A stretch of 64,000 nucleotides of DNA from Mucilaginibacter sp. SMC90 (GCF_022811725.1 NZ_CP094527.1:3968001-4032000), one strand, 5' to 3'. Positions 17,185 to 27,283 are shown, numbered from the stretch's first letter. Made by a program: numbers and translations. The notes: generated by a model not told the origin, from the letters alone.

Positions 17185-20100
17185 TCAAGCTCTTAACAAT
17201 TGTTGTTCAAGTACTTCTTCAAGCAGTCGTTTTACTTCGGGCCTGCATGATCCGCAGCCGGTTCCAGCGCCGGTCTGGCTGCAAACATCAGCCAGTTGCG
17301 TACACCCGCTTGCCACTTTATTGCGGATATTATCGGCTCCCACATTATTGCAGCTACAAACGAGTTTACCCAAAACAGGCTCAGCTGTTTTGCCACTACG
17401 AAGCAATTTGAGGCGCTTATCGCTTAGTTCAGTTCTGTTGGCTATCAACTCTCTAAATTCCTGGAACTCGCCTTTATCGCCAATTAAAATAGTGCCTACC
17501 AGCCTATCTTGATGAATAATGCATTTTTTATAGTAGCGCTTAGCCTTATCTATAAACACAATCTCCTCATAATCTTTATCATTCGGGCAATCAGACAAGC
17601 CAATGCTACACAGGTCAAAACCATGAATTTTAATGATATTCATGAACAAACTCCCCTTGTAGTAACTGGCTATGTCGCCACTCATGTAACCGGCAACTAC
17701 GGCAGCTTGCTGCTCTGCAGCTGCGGTTATGCCATATAGTGTACCGTTAAATTCGGCTATTTCGCCAATGGCGTATATATTAGGGTCGCTGGTAAGCAGG
17801 CGTTCGTTTACAATTACGCCGCGTTTAATTTCAAGGCCACAATCTTTGGCAATCTCCAGGTTTGGCGTAGTGCCGATAGCGAGGATCATGGCATCGCAAT
17901 CAATCTTCCGGCCGCTTTTTAAACCGATACCAGTAAGCTTACTGCGACCGTAAAATAGCTGAACTTCGTCATCATAAAAGATGTCACAGCCCTGGTCAAC
18001 CATTTCTTCGTGTAATAGCCTGCTGCCCAGCTCGTCCAATTGCCGGTTTAAAAACCTTGATGTACGCTGGATAATGGTAATAGTAATCCCTATTTCACGT
18101 AAAGAGGCCGCCATCTCCAACCCTAACAAGCCCCCGCCAACAATAACCACGTGGCCGTTTTTAGGCACATGCTTTTTAAAATTATCGGCGTCGTTACGGC
18201 TGCGCATACTGAAGATACCAGGCAGCGATGGCACGTTTTTCGGGATGGCTGCACGACTACCTGTAGCCAGTAGCAACACATCGTAATAGGTTTTTATTCC
18301 CCGGCTATCCAGCACATATTTATTGGCGCGATCTATCTTTTCGATACTTACACCCCGTAATAATCTTATTTTAAGTTCGGGTTCTTCCTCATCTGTCATT
18401 TTTACCAGTTGCTCCCAGCGCTGTTCCCCGCTGATATAGTCGGGCAGCATAACGCGGTTGTAAAAAGGATGATCTTCTTTACTGAAGATGGTGATCTCAT
18501 CATCTTTGTTCAGTTCTCTATACGACCTTACAAAGCCATGCGCACCGGCTCCGGCACCCACAACTACAATTCTTTGAAAAGGCTTTTTATATTTCTCAAC
18601 CTTTACCGCGCAATATTTAAAGTCCGGCTCTTTGGATATTGGGTCTACGGCATCATTGGTAACGTTGTTAATACGGTGCAGATCATTGTTCAGGATCTTG
18701 CCCCAATGCATCGGTACAAAAATAACACCCTGTTTTATCTGTTCCGTTATCTTGGCTTTTACCCTTGCCTCGCCCCTTCGGGAAGTAATAATCGTAACAT
18801 CGCCCTCCCTGATCTCTAAAGCAACAGCATCAACAGGATTGATCTCAACAAACGATTCCTTAATGTGCTGGTTAAGCTTGTTCACCTTACCGGTTTTGCT
18901 CATGGTGTGCCACTGATCGCGGATACGGCCGGTGGTAAGAATGAAAGGATAATCACCGTCGGTCACTTCGCTGGTATGACTATCCGGTACGGCACTGATC
19001 TGCGCGTTGCCTGTATATGTATAAAACTGCTTGTCGGTAAATAAACGGGGCGTCCCTATTACTGCATTGCGCTTTTTGTAAGGCCATTGCACCGACCGCT
19101 GTTGTATAATGATATCATGGCTAAGCCCGCTGATATCAATATTGGTTTTGCCGGTTAGTTTGGCATGTTCGGCATAAATTTCGGCTGCATTTTTAAAATC
19201 AAAGCCTTTATATCCCATTTTTTGGGCTAAGCGGCAAATGATCTCACTATCCGGCATAGCTTCGCCCGGCGGATCAAGTACTTTACTCAGATAACTGATG
19301 CGCCTTTCAGAATTGGTCATCGTGCCCTCTTTTTCGGCCCATGCGGCGGCGGGAAGGATCACATCGGCATACGCTAACGTTTCGGGTTTATTACTGATCT
19401 CCTGCACCACCACAAACTTTGCCTTTTTCAAAGCCTCTTCGGCAAGGCGTACGTTTGGTAAGCTGGTTAAGGGATTAGTACACATGATCCAGATGGCTTT
19501 AAGGCGGCCATCATTCAGGGCTTCAAACATCTCGGTGGCAGTAAGCCCGGGTTTGGCGGCTATTTCAGTCCCACCCCAAAACTTTTGCACCTCTGCCCTG
19601 TCTGCCGGGTTAGTTAATACACGATGGGCCGGTAAAAGGTTAGCAAGCCCTCCCACTTCGCGCCCGCCCATGGCATTTGGCTGCCCGGTTAATGACAACG
19701 GCCCGGAGCCAGGTTTACCAATATGTCCGGTTATTAAACTAAGGTTCAGAAGGCTTAAATTTTTATTTACGCCAACCGAACTTTGGTTTAAGCCCATTGT
19801 CCACATCGAAATAAAGCCTTTTGCCTCACCAATATATTTGGCAGCAAGACGAATATTGCTTTCGCTTACCCCACAAATAGCAGCTGATTCGGCCAGGGTA
19901 CGTTCAAATACCAGTTTGCTGTACTGCTCAAAACCATCAGCATGTTTGGTTACAAAGTCAACGTCAATATCGCCATTTTCTATCAACACCCTGCCAATAG
20001 CATGGTTCAGGGTAATATCGGTGCCTGGATTCAATTGCAGGTGCAGATCGGCATTGCTGCAGGTATCTGTAACCCGCGGATCAACCACAATGATCTTTAC

Positions 20101-20700
20101 ATCGGGATTGGCCGTTTTATGAGCCTCAACCCTTCGCCATAAAATAGGATGGCACCAGGCCGGGTTAGCCCCGGTAACATAAAAACAATCAGCCAGCTCA
20201 ATATCATCATAGCAAACAGGTACGGTATCCTCACCCAAAGCAATTTTATAGGCAGCAACCGCGCTGCTCATGCACAACCGCGAATTGGTATCGATATTAT
20301 TACTGCCGATAAAACCCTTAATCAACTTATTTACAACATAATATTCCTCTGTAAGGCACTGACCTGAAGCATAAAAAGCTACCGAATCCGGCCCGTATTT
20401 ATTGATGAAGGTTTTAAAAATGGCTGCTATGCGCTCCAATGCATCATCCCAGCTTACCCTTTGCATGGGCATGCTTTTATTGTAACGCATTTGAGGGTAC
20501 AGCAGCCTGTCGGTTTTATCATTGGCCGTATAGTGCAGGTTAAGGCCTTTACTACACAGCATTCCCTTATTTACGGGATAGTCCTTATCGCCCTCAAGCG
20601 TGATACTACCGTTTTTTTCTTTATTTATTACCACGCCGCAACCTACCCCGCAATAGCAGCAGGTGCTTTTAAATGTATTTTGAGGGCGTTTGTTAGACAT
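17185..20700 (-). CDS. Assimilatory nitrate reductase fused to an NAD(P)H reductase module
   Basis: This 1171-residue protein joins three parts. Residues about 10-690 form a molybdopterin oxidoreductase with Cys14, Cys17, Cys21 and Cys49 for an N-terminal [4Fe-4S] cluster and a probable molybdenum-ligand Cys in SRLCMSSAV, as in NasA/NarB/NasC enzymes. Residues about 700-1110 form an FAD/NAD-binding pyridine nucleotide-disulfide reductase domain (VVVGAGAGAHG, VIVGGGLLGLEMA). Residues about 1115-1160 form a Bfd-like [2Fe-2S] domain (CSCNN ... TGCGSC). The usual separate large subunit and NADH-dependent electron donor are therefore one chain. It reduces nitrate to nitrite in the cytosol. It lies between the transporter and the rubredoxin-tailed gene. 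Confidence 0.93.
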   Translation of the reverse strand: MSNKRPQNTFKSTCCYCGVGCGVVINKEKNGSITLEGDKDYPVNKGMLCSKGLNLHYTANDKTDRLLYPQMRYNKSMPMQRVSWDDALERIAAIFKTFINKYGPDSVAFYASGQCLTEEYYVVNKLIKGFIGSNNIDTNSRLCMSSAVAAYKIALGEDTVPVCYDDIELADCFYVTGANPAWCHPILWRRVEAHKTANPDVKIIVVDPRVTDTCSNADLHLQLNPGTDITLNHAIGRVLIENGDIDVDFVTKHADGFEQYSKLVFERTLAESAAICGVSESNIRLAAKYIGEAKGFISMWTMGLNQSSVGVNKNLSLLNLSLITGHIGKPGSGPLSLTGQPNAMGGREVGGLANLLPAHRVLTNPADRAEVQKFWGGTEIAAKPGLTATEMFEALNDGRLKAIWIMCTNPLTSLPNVRLAEEALKKAKFVVVQEISNKPETLAYADVILPAAAWAEKEGTMTNSERRISYLSKVLDPPGEAMPDSEIICRLAQKMGYKGFDFKNAAEIYAEHAKLTGKTNIDISGLSHDIIIQQRSVQWPYKKRNAVIGTPRLFTDKQFYTYTGNAQISAVPDSHTSEVTDGDYPFILTTGRIRDQWHTMSKTGKVNKLNQHIKESFVEINPVDAVALEIREGDVTIITSRRGEARVKAKITEQIKQGVIFVPMHWGKILNNDLHRINNVTNDAVDPISKEPDFKYCAVKVEKYKKPFQRIVVVGAGAGAHGFVRSYRELNKDDEITIFSKEDHPFYNRVMLPDYISGEQRWEQLVKMTDEEEPELKIRLLRGVSIEKIDRANKYVLDSRGIKTYYDVLLLATGSRAAIPKNVPSLPGIFSMRSRNDADNFKKHVPKNGHVVIVGGGLLGLEMAASLREIGITITIIQRTSRFLNRQLDELGSRLLHEEMVDQGCDIFYDDEVQLFYGRSKLTGIGLKSGRKIDCDAMILAIGTTPNLEIAKDCGLEIKRGVIVNERLLTSDPNIYAIGEIAEFNGTLYGITAAAEQQAAVVAGYMSGDIASYYKGSLFMNIIKIHGFDLCSIGLSDCPNDKDYEEIVFIDKAKRYYKKCIIHQDRLVGTILIGDKGEFQEFRELIANRTELSDKRLKLLRSGKTAEPVLGKLVCSCNNVGADNIRNKVASGCTQLADVCSQTGAGTGCGSCRPEVKRLLEEVLEQQLLRA

Positions 20701-20710
20701 TGTTCAAGCT

Positions 20711-20812
20711 AAAAGCTTAAGGCTGAAAGCCGAAAGCTCTTTTTATATTTATGTTGTTATTTTCTATTGCTTTTTGCTTCAAACCTTCGGTTTTAAGCTC
20801 CTAAGGCTAAAG
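20711..20812. repeat. Stem-loop repeats between nitrate reductase and transporter genes
   Basis: The 92-base gap contains words built from AGCTTAAGG, GGCTGAAAGCC and CGAAAGCT (20711-20737), and a partly complementary block at about 20776-20812 that overlaps the end of the transporter gene. The same words recur at 22101-22186 on the other side of the transporter. They look like a small intergenic repeat family able to fold into RNA hairpins. Confidence 0.5.
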
Positions 20813-22085
20813 CTGGTTCGTCTACAGTTTGTGGTTCGGCCTGTTTTTGAAAACGAGTGATCAGCACAATTGCGGATACTACCATAACGGTTATACCGAT
20901 ATAGGTAAATGCTTGTACATAAGTGATGTGCTCAGATTTGAATAAAAATCCAAACAGCATCCCGCCAAGGTTACCACCGGCCCCTACAATGCCGCTCACC
21001 ATCCCCACATTTTTGCTATTGATGAAAGGCACTATACCGTAAGTAGCACCATTTGACATTTTAAGAAACAGCGCGAATGAAAGCATAGAAATGATGGCCA
21101 TTGTGAGGCTACCCGACTGAGCAAACAGGATAAGACCCATACCTTCAAGCAGTAACACACCGGCCAAAAGCAAACCTTTGCCCCGCATGCCGAATTTACC
21201 GCCAACCTTATCAGACACAATACCGCCTAAGGCACGGGCAAAAATGTTCATGAACCCAAAAATACCTGCCCAGAAACCAGCCGAACTTTGTGACAGATGA
21301 AAAGTATCTACAAAATGTAATGAAGCTACGTTATCAAAAGTGATCTCCATACCAAAGCACATAGCGTAAGCCATGGTAAGGGCCCAAACGCGCCAGTCGG
21401 CTAATATTGACCAATCTGTTTTGGATGGATTGGTTTTGGCGTACCCTACTTCATCATAATTGCCGTTGGGAGTATCTTTAGTAAATTTCCAGTATACAAA
21501 GGCAATTACCAGCATCAGCACACCGGGAACTATCATGGCGTATCTCCATGCTTCGGCTTTGGTAAACCCGGCACCTACTATAGCGGCAAATATTAAAGGC
21601 ATCACCATATTGGTTACACCACCGCCAAGGTTACCCCAACCACCGGTTACCGCGTTGGCAGTACCTTTTATATTGGGTGCAAACATCATTGAGGTGTGAA
21701 ACTGGGTAATTACAAACGATGACCCTATTACACCGATAGCCAGGCGAAACAATAAAAATGAGGTATAATCATGAGCCAGGCCCACCAAAAACACAGGTAA
21801 CGACCCTATAATTAATAACCTGACCGCTGTTTTGCGCGGCCCCCAGGTATCACAAAGTTTACCTATAATAAGGCGGGCTATAATTGTAGCTGCTACCGAT
21901 GCAATGATGGTATTTCCTACCTGGCCTTTACTCAAATGCAGTTCGGCACGGATGGTTGGCATCAATGGTGCCAGCCCGAACCAACCGAAAAAGCACACAA
22001 AAAACATGAGCCAGGTAATATGGAAGGTGCGCATTTGAACGCCCTTAAGTGAAAATATATTGAGTTTGGTAAGTTGTTTTTCCAT
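20793..22085 (-). CDS. Nitrate/nitrite MFS transporter (NarK/NasA type)
   Basis: The 430-residue protein has about twelve hydrophobic spans and the nitrate/nitrite porter signature regions: an N-terminal WLMFFVCFFGWFGLAPLMP, the arginine-containing FRLAIGVIGSSFV segment and GGWGNLGGGVTNMVMP, plus a C-terminal IVGAGGNLGGM repeat. The glycine-rich nitrate signature occurs twice, as in NarK proteins. It is in the inner membrane and imports nitrate, or exchanges it for nitrite. Its place directly upstream of the nitrate reductase gene supports uptake for assimilation. Confidence 0.93.
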   Translation of the reverse strand: MEKQLTKLNIFSLKGVQMRTFHITWLMFFVCFFGWFGLAPLMPTIRAELHLSKGQVGNTIIASVAATIIARLIIGKLCDTWGPRKTAVRLLIIGSLPVFLVGLAHDYTSFLLFRLAIGVIGSSFVITQFHTSMMFAPNIKGTANAVTGGWGNLGGGVTNMVMPLIFAAIVGAGFTKAEAWRYAMIVPGVLMLVIAFVYWKFTKDTPNGNYDEVGYAKTNPSKTDWSILADWRVWALTMAYAMCFGMEITFDNVASLHFVDTFHLSQSSAGFWAGIFGFMNIFARALGGIVSDKVGGKFGMRGKGLLLAGVLLLEGMGLILFAQSGSLTMAIISMLSFALFLKMSNGATYGIVPFINSKNVGMVSGIVGAGGNLGGMLFGFLFKSEHITYVQAFTYIGITVMVVSAIVLITRFQKQAEPQTVDEPALALGA

Positions 22086-22100
22086 TTTTTTAAGCTTATA

Positions 22101-22186
22101 GCTGAAAGCCTAAGGCTGAAAGCTTTTGTTTATACTATGATTCTCTTAACGTTTTAGCTTTAGGCTTTTCGCCTTAAGCTTTCAGC
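22101..22186. repeat. Imperfect inverted repeat upstream of the transporter gene
   Basis: The left arm at 22101-22123 and right arm at 22157-22186 are near-complementary; both carry GCTGAAAGC next to a C/TTAAGGC core. It lies in the 108-base gap between porin and transporter genes. It may act as an attenuator or processing site in the nitrate operon transcript. Confidence 0.5.
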
Positions 22187-22193
22187 CTACGTA

Positions 22194-23735
22194 TTACTTG
22201 TTCAAAAACTCGGGTTTGATATTAAGCTGCAGGTATGCCCAAAACGGGTGCAGTTTGTTGGTATCCGGCGTTAAAGCTTTAGCATACTCCATACTGTGGG
22301 TTGCGGCCATATATGATAAGCCCAGTTCAACAGCGGTGAATTTGTTAAGCTTATAGTTATTGATCAAATCAAACTCGGTGCCCAGGTATTTATCGATAGC
22401 TTGTCCGTCAATCCCTTTCTGGTCTTTAGCCAGTAAGAAGTAATGGTTGGATAACTCAGTGCTAAGTCGCTTATTATCTGAAAGATATTTAATTTTAATA
22501 TAAGGATTACTCAAGCCTCCGGTTGGGGATCCGCTGCCGGCATAAAAATAGTCCATATATCCCCAGAACTTATGCGGCGTACCATATAATGGATCAAACC
22601 GGTGATTAGTTTTTGAGGTAGATAACGCATCGTTTCCTGACAGATAATCCCAGCCGGCTATATAAGTCAGGCTGCTGCTTTTGTATGATAAAGATGCGGT
22701 ATAAGTATAAGCACTCAGCTCAGCGCCGTCGCGGTCATGCCCTCCCTGGTAGTAAAAACCACCGGTGGCAGCCCATTCGTCTTTACTGCCGAAAACAGGA
22801 TTGAGGAGTAATCCAGTGGTATAGCGGGTATTAATGCCCGGCTGATTATACCGGCGGCCGTATATGTAACCAACGTCTTCGCCCGATGTATTTTTTACCG
22901 AATCGAGCTTGTATTTAGCAAACTGATCGGCAAGGAAAAGACCGGTTATTTTAGTTTTATTAATTTTTTTAGCAAAGTAGAGATATTCAAGAGCCTTATA
23001 GTTTTGGTTTTGCCCGTTAGTGCCGGGCGGATTTAAAAATGAAGGGTTACCGGTTTTAGTACTGATGCCTGAAGCATTCACCAGCGGAATAAACCCGGCG
23101 GGGGTATTGGCCAAATTGCCTTTGCTATCCTTTACTGTAGCGGGCACATTGGCGGGAATATAATAGGTGCCATTATAGTTAATAGCATCTGAACTTTGAT
23201 TAAAGGCTGCGCCGAGATCAACCTGCCAGCCGCTTTGCAGCAGTTTAAATACAATAGCGTCATGACGGCGGGCTTGTTGCATCCAGTCGGTAGCACCAAG
23301 CAGACGTTCATCATCATAGCTGATTTCCTGCCGGCCAATTTTTACCGCAAAATAATCAAAAGGGGATTTTTTAAAGGAAGTGTCTTTTTTGTTGGAGAGG
23401 ATCAGTTCGGCCCAGGCTTCATGGAGGCTTAGGCGACTTCCGTCATTAATAGTAATGGTTGAGGCATCCTGGCCCCAAAGCCTAATATCCTGTACAGATG
23501 TTTGAAAAATAAGCTTGCTGCTTTTATAATTGAAGGTGAGCCGCGTTCGTTGTGACACAAAGGCTGCATTTTTGTTACCTATTGGTTCTAAAGTCCCGGA
23601 ACCATCACGTAATTCGCCCCTTGTTTTGATCTGCCCTGTTAAAGACAGCTGCGCAGAGGCATTATAAGAAACAAAACATGATATAACTAATAGAATTTTG
23701 ACAATAGTGTATTGATTACATACATTTTTGTACAT
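22194..23735 (-). CDS. Outer-membrane beta-barrel porin (alginate export family)
   Basis: The 513-residue protein has a signal peptide (about 1-29, ending NASAQ), then LSLTGQIKTRGELRD and alternating hydrophobic strands across the rest. Motifs such as QRTRLTFNY and VKIGRQEISYDDERLLG are typical of alginate_exp-type barrels that Bacteroidota place in nitrate clusters. It likely lets nitrate or nitrite cross the outer membrane, or another small anion. It is the first gene of the minus-strand transporter and reductase run, after a 650-base AT-rich leader region. Substrate is inferred from context. Confidence 0.78.
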   Translation of the reverse strand: MYKNVCNQYTIVKILLVISCFVSYNASAQLSLTGQIKTRGELRDGSGTLEPIGNKNAAFVSQRTRLTFNYKSSKLIFQTSVQDIRLWGQDASTITINDGSRLSLHEAWAELILSNKKDTSFKKSPFDYFAVKIGRQEISYDDERLLGATDWMQQARRHDAIVFKLLQSGWQVDLGAAFNQSSDAINYNGTYYIPANVPATVKDSKGNLANTPAGFIPLVNASGISTKTGNPSFLNPPGTNGQNQNYKALEYLYFAKKINKTKITGLFLADQFAKYKLDSVKNTSGEDVGYIYGRRYNQPGINTRYTTGLLLNPVFGSKDEWAATGGFYYQGGHDRDGAELSAYTYTASLSYKSSSLTYIAGWDYLSGNDALSTSKTNHRFDPLYGTPHKFWGYMDYFYAGSGSPTGGLSNPYIKIKYLSDNKRLSTELSNHYFLLAKDQKGIDGQAIDKYLGTEFDLINNYKLNKFTAVELGLSYMAATHSMEYAKALTPDTNKLHPFWAYLQLNIKPEFLNK

Positions 23736-24390
23736 TTGAAATGGTTTTTTATTTGTTAAAGCGATTAAAAACTATTTAACCCTGTCTGGGAATGCGACCT
23801 CCCGGCAGGGCTTTTTTATGTTTTTTTGATTTTCATCATAGGCACAGTCTTTTTCTATTTTTGATTGAATTAATTATGATAAATATAACCAATTTAATAG
23901 TTAAGTACAAATAATTGAATATAAAAATGTTTTTTTGTGATAAATATCATTGAAAACTTAATTTTTTTTAACAAAAAATAAATTACAAACCTACAAAACA
24001 ACATAAAATTTATTTTTTATAATTTATTAACCCTTTAAAAACCGCTACGATATAAAAAATCAAACAAAATCAAGCTTAAAATTAGATAAATTGCAAAAAA
24101 ACCTTCAGCATATACATTAAATCATATAAATCATAAATTAAAATTTAAAAAAAAATTATAAAACCCAAAACATAAAAATCAATATTGATACATAGTGTAC
24201 AAATTACACATTAAATTTAACGCCTTCCCCGTAAAAAAAAACGTACGCTAAAGATCAAAACATCTTTTGCATCAGAAAAAAGCACCCCCACACATAAAAA
24301 AAAGCGCCGCTGCTCTTTTAACAACGACGCTTAATATGATTTTAATAAAAACATCTATCCCTCCCGTCTTCCGGGCAAAGAAGTCAATGC
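23736..24390. promoter_or_regulatory. AT-rich 655-base intergenic region with likely nitrate promoter
   Basis: No gene was found here. The stretch is extremely AT-rich (about 23850-24240). It must hold the promoter of the porin-transporter-reductase genes and, near its right end, the terminator of nirBD. A perfect inverted repeat TGATAAATATCA sits at 23938-23949, about 205 bases upstream of the porin start. A hairpin with complementary CCCTG and CAGGG ends lies at about 23784-23814 in the presumed leader. Binding factors are unknown. Confidence 0.45.
24302..24332 (-). terminator. Rho-independent terminator after nirD
   Basis: On the minus strand AAGCGTCGTTGTT (24332-24320) pairs with AGCAGCGGCGCTT (24314-24302), a 13-pair stem with several G-U pairs, and a run of T follows (24303-24296). 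It ends the nirB-nirD transcript. Confidence 0.8.
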
Positions 24391-24741
24391 TTAGTCCACC
24401 CCTATAAAAACTTTTCCGTCCGCTATTTTTACCGGATAAGTTTTCAAAACCAACTCTTCCTCTCCTAAGCACTCGCCGGTAAGTAACGAAAATGTTTTCT
24501 TATGAAAAGGACAGGCCACCTTTGGCTCGCAGCTTTCACCTGCGCTACCAATCATTCCGCGCGAAATGGCCATTTGCTGCTTATGCGGACAAAGATTTTG
24601 GGTAGCATACCACTCATTGCGGCGTGCAAAATTAAATATCGCTATCTGTTCATTGCCATGCTTAATACATGAACCACCATTTTCAGGCACGTCATCAACA
24701 TAACAAGCCATGATCCATTGTGTTGCTATTACAGTTTCCAT
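24391..24741 (-). CDS. nirD: Nitrite reductase small subunit (Rieske)
   Basis: The ATG at 24741 gives 116 residues that fit NirD well; a longer frame upstream overlaps nirB and is not needed. The Rieske-type ligands are seen in NLCPHKQQM and VACPFHKKTFSLLTGEC. NirD binds a [2Fe-2S] cluster and assists NirB in NADH-dependent reduction of nitrite to ammonium in the cytosol. The gene begins 46 bases after the nirB stop, so the two form one operon, and a terminator follows. Confidence 0.92.
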   Translation of the reverse strand: METVIATQWIMACYVDDVPENGGSCIKHGNEQIAIFNFARRNEWYATQNLCPHKQQMAISRGMIGSAGESCEPKVACPFHKKTFSLLTGECLGEEELVLKTYPVKIADGKVFIGVD

Positions 24742-24787
24742 TGTGTTTTCTTTAAATAATGACCAATCTAACTTCAAACTAAAAAAA

Positions 24788-27283
24788 CTACCACTCCTTA
24801 GCACGAACCTGCTCACGCATTGGCTCAAACTGCGCGTGAGGATCTTTCTCATCAGGAGCATTAATAAAATGAGCAAAACGCTTGCGCATAGAAGGATCAT
24901 TAATAGCTTCTTTCCATTCGCAGTGATAGGTATTTACCAGGACCTGCATCTCCTCTTCCAGCCGCTCGCCCAATCCCAGGCTATCATTTACTATTACATT
25001 TTTAAGGTAACTCATACCGCCATCCAGCTTATTGAGCCAGGTTGCAGTGCGGGTTAACTGATCGGCGGTTTTAATGTAAAACATTAAAAACCTATCAAGG
25101 TATTTAACCACCGTTTCTTTATCAATATCGGTAGCCAGCAATTGAGCATGCTGCGGCTTAGAACCACCATTACCACACACGTATAAATTCCAGCCTTTTT
25201 CGGTAGCTATAATTCCAAAATCCTTTGATTGCGCTTCGGCGCATTCGCGCACACAGCCACTTACACCACCTTTGATTTTGTGGGGCGCACGGATTCCTTT
25301 ATATCTATCTTCTACCTCTATGGCAAAAGTTACACTATCATGCAAGCCAAACCTGCACCAGGTACTGCCCACACAGCTTTTTACGGTGCGAAGCGCCTTG
25401 CCATAAGCATGACCGCTTTCAAAACCAGCATCAATCAACTCCTCCCAAATCAAAGGCAAATCACTCAGGTGAGCGCCAAACATATCAATGCGTTGGCCGC
25501 CCGTTATTTTGGTATATAAACCGTATTTTTTTGCGACCTGACCAATTACGATCAGCTTATCAGGGGTAATTTCACCACCCGGGATGCGGGGCACAACAGA
25601 ATAAGTTCCTCCTTTTTGAATATTAGCCAAAAAACGGTCGTTACTATCCTGAATTACTTCCTGTTTTACAATAACATCATTCCATAAGCTGGATAAAATA
25701 CTGGCAACAACCGGCTTGCAAACCTCACAGCCATCACCTTTGCCATAATGATCGAGCACAAGGTCATAATTTTTCAACCCGCTTATTTTTACCAGATCAA
25801 AAAGCTCCTGCCGCGAATAGTCAAAATGCTCGCATATAACATTTTTAACATATTGCCCATTTGCTTTCATGGCACCGGCAATCAGATCTTTAACCAATGG
25901 CACACAACCACCACAACCAGTACCGGCCTTGGTGCATTTTTTCATGCCATCAATACCAGTAACGCCACCATCGTTCACGGCCGAGCAGATCGCCCCTTTA
26001 GTAACCGCCTCGCATGAACAAATCAGCGCATCGTCCGGTAAACTCATTACTCCAGCGCCCGCATTAGTCTCGCTTCCCCTTAAACCCAATATCAGATCTT
26101 CCGGATCAGGAGGCAGTACTATTTTATTATTGACAGTTTGCAGTAGCATATTATAAGCTTCCGCATCGCCTATTAAAATACCACCCAATAAATTTTTACC
26201 ATCATTGGTAATATTAATGCGCTTGTAAATTCCCTTGTGGGTATCCTCAAACAAAATAGTACGACAATCGGGCTCTGTAATAAAAGCATCGCCAAAACTG
26301 GCTACATCAACCCCTATCAACTTTAGCTTAGTGCTCATGTCATAGCCATAAAAACTTTTGTCAGCTTCGGTTAGATGAGCGGCCACGATATCGGCCATTT
26401 CATAGCCCGGAGCAACAAGGCCATAAACCATCCCTTCATATAAAGCACATTCGCCAATGGCATAAATACATTCATCACTGGTTTGCATTTTTTCATTCAC
26501 CACGATACCGCCGCGGGTGCCAACATGCAAGCCGGCCAGCCTTGCCAATTCGTCGCGAGGGCGAATGCCCGCGGAAATCACCAGCATATCTACCGCAAGC
26601 TGACTATCATCATTAAATTTTAATGCCTGGATTTTTTTGTCACCAGTAATAGCAGCAGTGCTTTTATTTAAATGAACATGCAAACCCAATTGACTCAACT
26701 TCATTTGCAACATATTACTACCCGCAGAGTCGATCTGCCTCGGCATTAAGCGAGGAGCAAACTCAATAACATGGGTTTCAGCAATACCAAGGTCCATTAA
26801 AGCCTTAGCAGCTTCCAGGCCAAGCAAACCACCACCCATTACAGCACCCGACTTTGCATTTATTGCATACGCTTTTATAAGCTCGAGATCCTCAATTGTA
26901 CGATAAACAAATACACCATCCTTTTCAACACCCGGAACATCGGGCACAAAAGCCGATGAGCCTGTTGCCAAAACCAGGTAATCATATTTAAGCGTAATAC
27001 CTTTTAAAGAATGAATTGTTTTTTCAGAGCGATTAATTTCCTGAATAGGATCACTCAAATGCAGTGTAATGCCGTTATCCGAATACCACGACGAGGTAGA
27101 AAGCGATAGATCATCAGCTGTTTTACCGTTAAAATACTCGCTAAGATGTACCCTGTCATAAGCATGACGCGGCTCTTCGCCAAAAACAATTATTTGGAAC
27201 TGCACTGATTTAGCTAAAAGTTTTTCGCAAAACTTGTAACCTACCATGCCGTTACCAACTACAACGACGGTTGGTTTTGACAT
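24788..27283 (-). CDS. nirB: Nitrite reductase (NADH) large subunit
   Basis: The 831-residue protein has the complete NirB order: an FAD/NADH reductase domain (about 1-300, starting VVVGNGMVGYKFCE), the SumT-like C-terminal reductase segment, Bfd-like [2Fe-2S] (about 415-470, CSCEAV ... GTGCGGC), a sulfite-reductase ferredoxin half-domain, and the siroheme/[4Fe-4S] domain with CVGSTWC and CVRECAE (C-x5-C and C-x3-C). It reduces nitrite to ammonium with six electrons from NADH. It is divergent from the siroheme methyltransferase gene, which supplies its cofactor. The two share a 288-base promoter region. Confidence 0.97.
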   Translation of the reverse strand: MSKPTVVVVGNGMVGYKFCEKLLAKSVQFQIIVFGEEPRHAYDRVHLSEYFNGKTADDLSLSTSSWYSDNGITLHLSDPIQEINRSEKTIHSLKGITLKYDYLVLATGSSAFVPDVPGVEKDGVFVYRTIEDLELIKAYAINAKSGAVMGGGLLGLEAAKALMDLGIAETHVIEFAPRLMPRQIDSAGSNMLQMKLSQLGLHVHLNKSTAAITGDKKIQALKFNDDSQLAVDMLVISAGIRPRDELARLAGLHVGTRGGIVVNEKMQTSDECIYAIGECALYEGMVYGLVAPGYEMADIVAAHLTEADKSFYGYDMSTKLKLIGVDVASFGDAFITEPDCRTILFEDTHKGIYKRINITNDGKNLLGGILIGDAEAYNMLLQTVNNKIVLPPDPEDLILGLRGSETNAGAGVMSLPDDALICSCEAVTKGAICSAVNDGGVTGIDGMKKCTKAGTGCGGCVPLVKDLIAGAMKANGQYVKNVICEHFDYSRQELFDLVKISGLKNYDLVLDHYGKGDGCEVCKPVVASILSSLWNDVIVKQEVIQDSNDRFLANIQKGGTYSVVPRIPGGEITPDKLIVIGQVAKKYGLYTKITGGQRIDMFGAHLSDLPLIWEELIDAGFESGHAYGKALRTVKSCVGSTWCRFGLHDSVTFAIEVEDRYKGIRAPHKIKGGVSGCVRECAEAQSKDFGIIATEKGWNLYVCGNGGSKPQHAQLLATDIDKETVVKYLDRFLMFYIKTADQLTRTATWLNKLDGGMSYLKNVIVNDSLGLGERLEEEMQVLVNTYHCEWKEAINDPSMRKRFAHFINAPDEKDPHAQFEPMREQVRAKEW

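Noticed and set aside
23784..23820. Hairpin with a T run upstream of the porin gene
   Set aside because: On the plus strand it resembles a terminator, but no plus-strand gene precedes it; on the minus strand it would lie in the leader. Left as part of the leader region.
24742..24900. Longer N-terminal extension of nirD
   Set aside because: The extra 53 residues overlap nirB and look unlike the family; the ATG at 24741 gives the normal NirD length.
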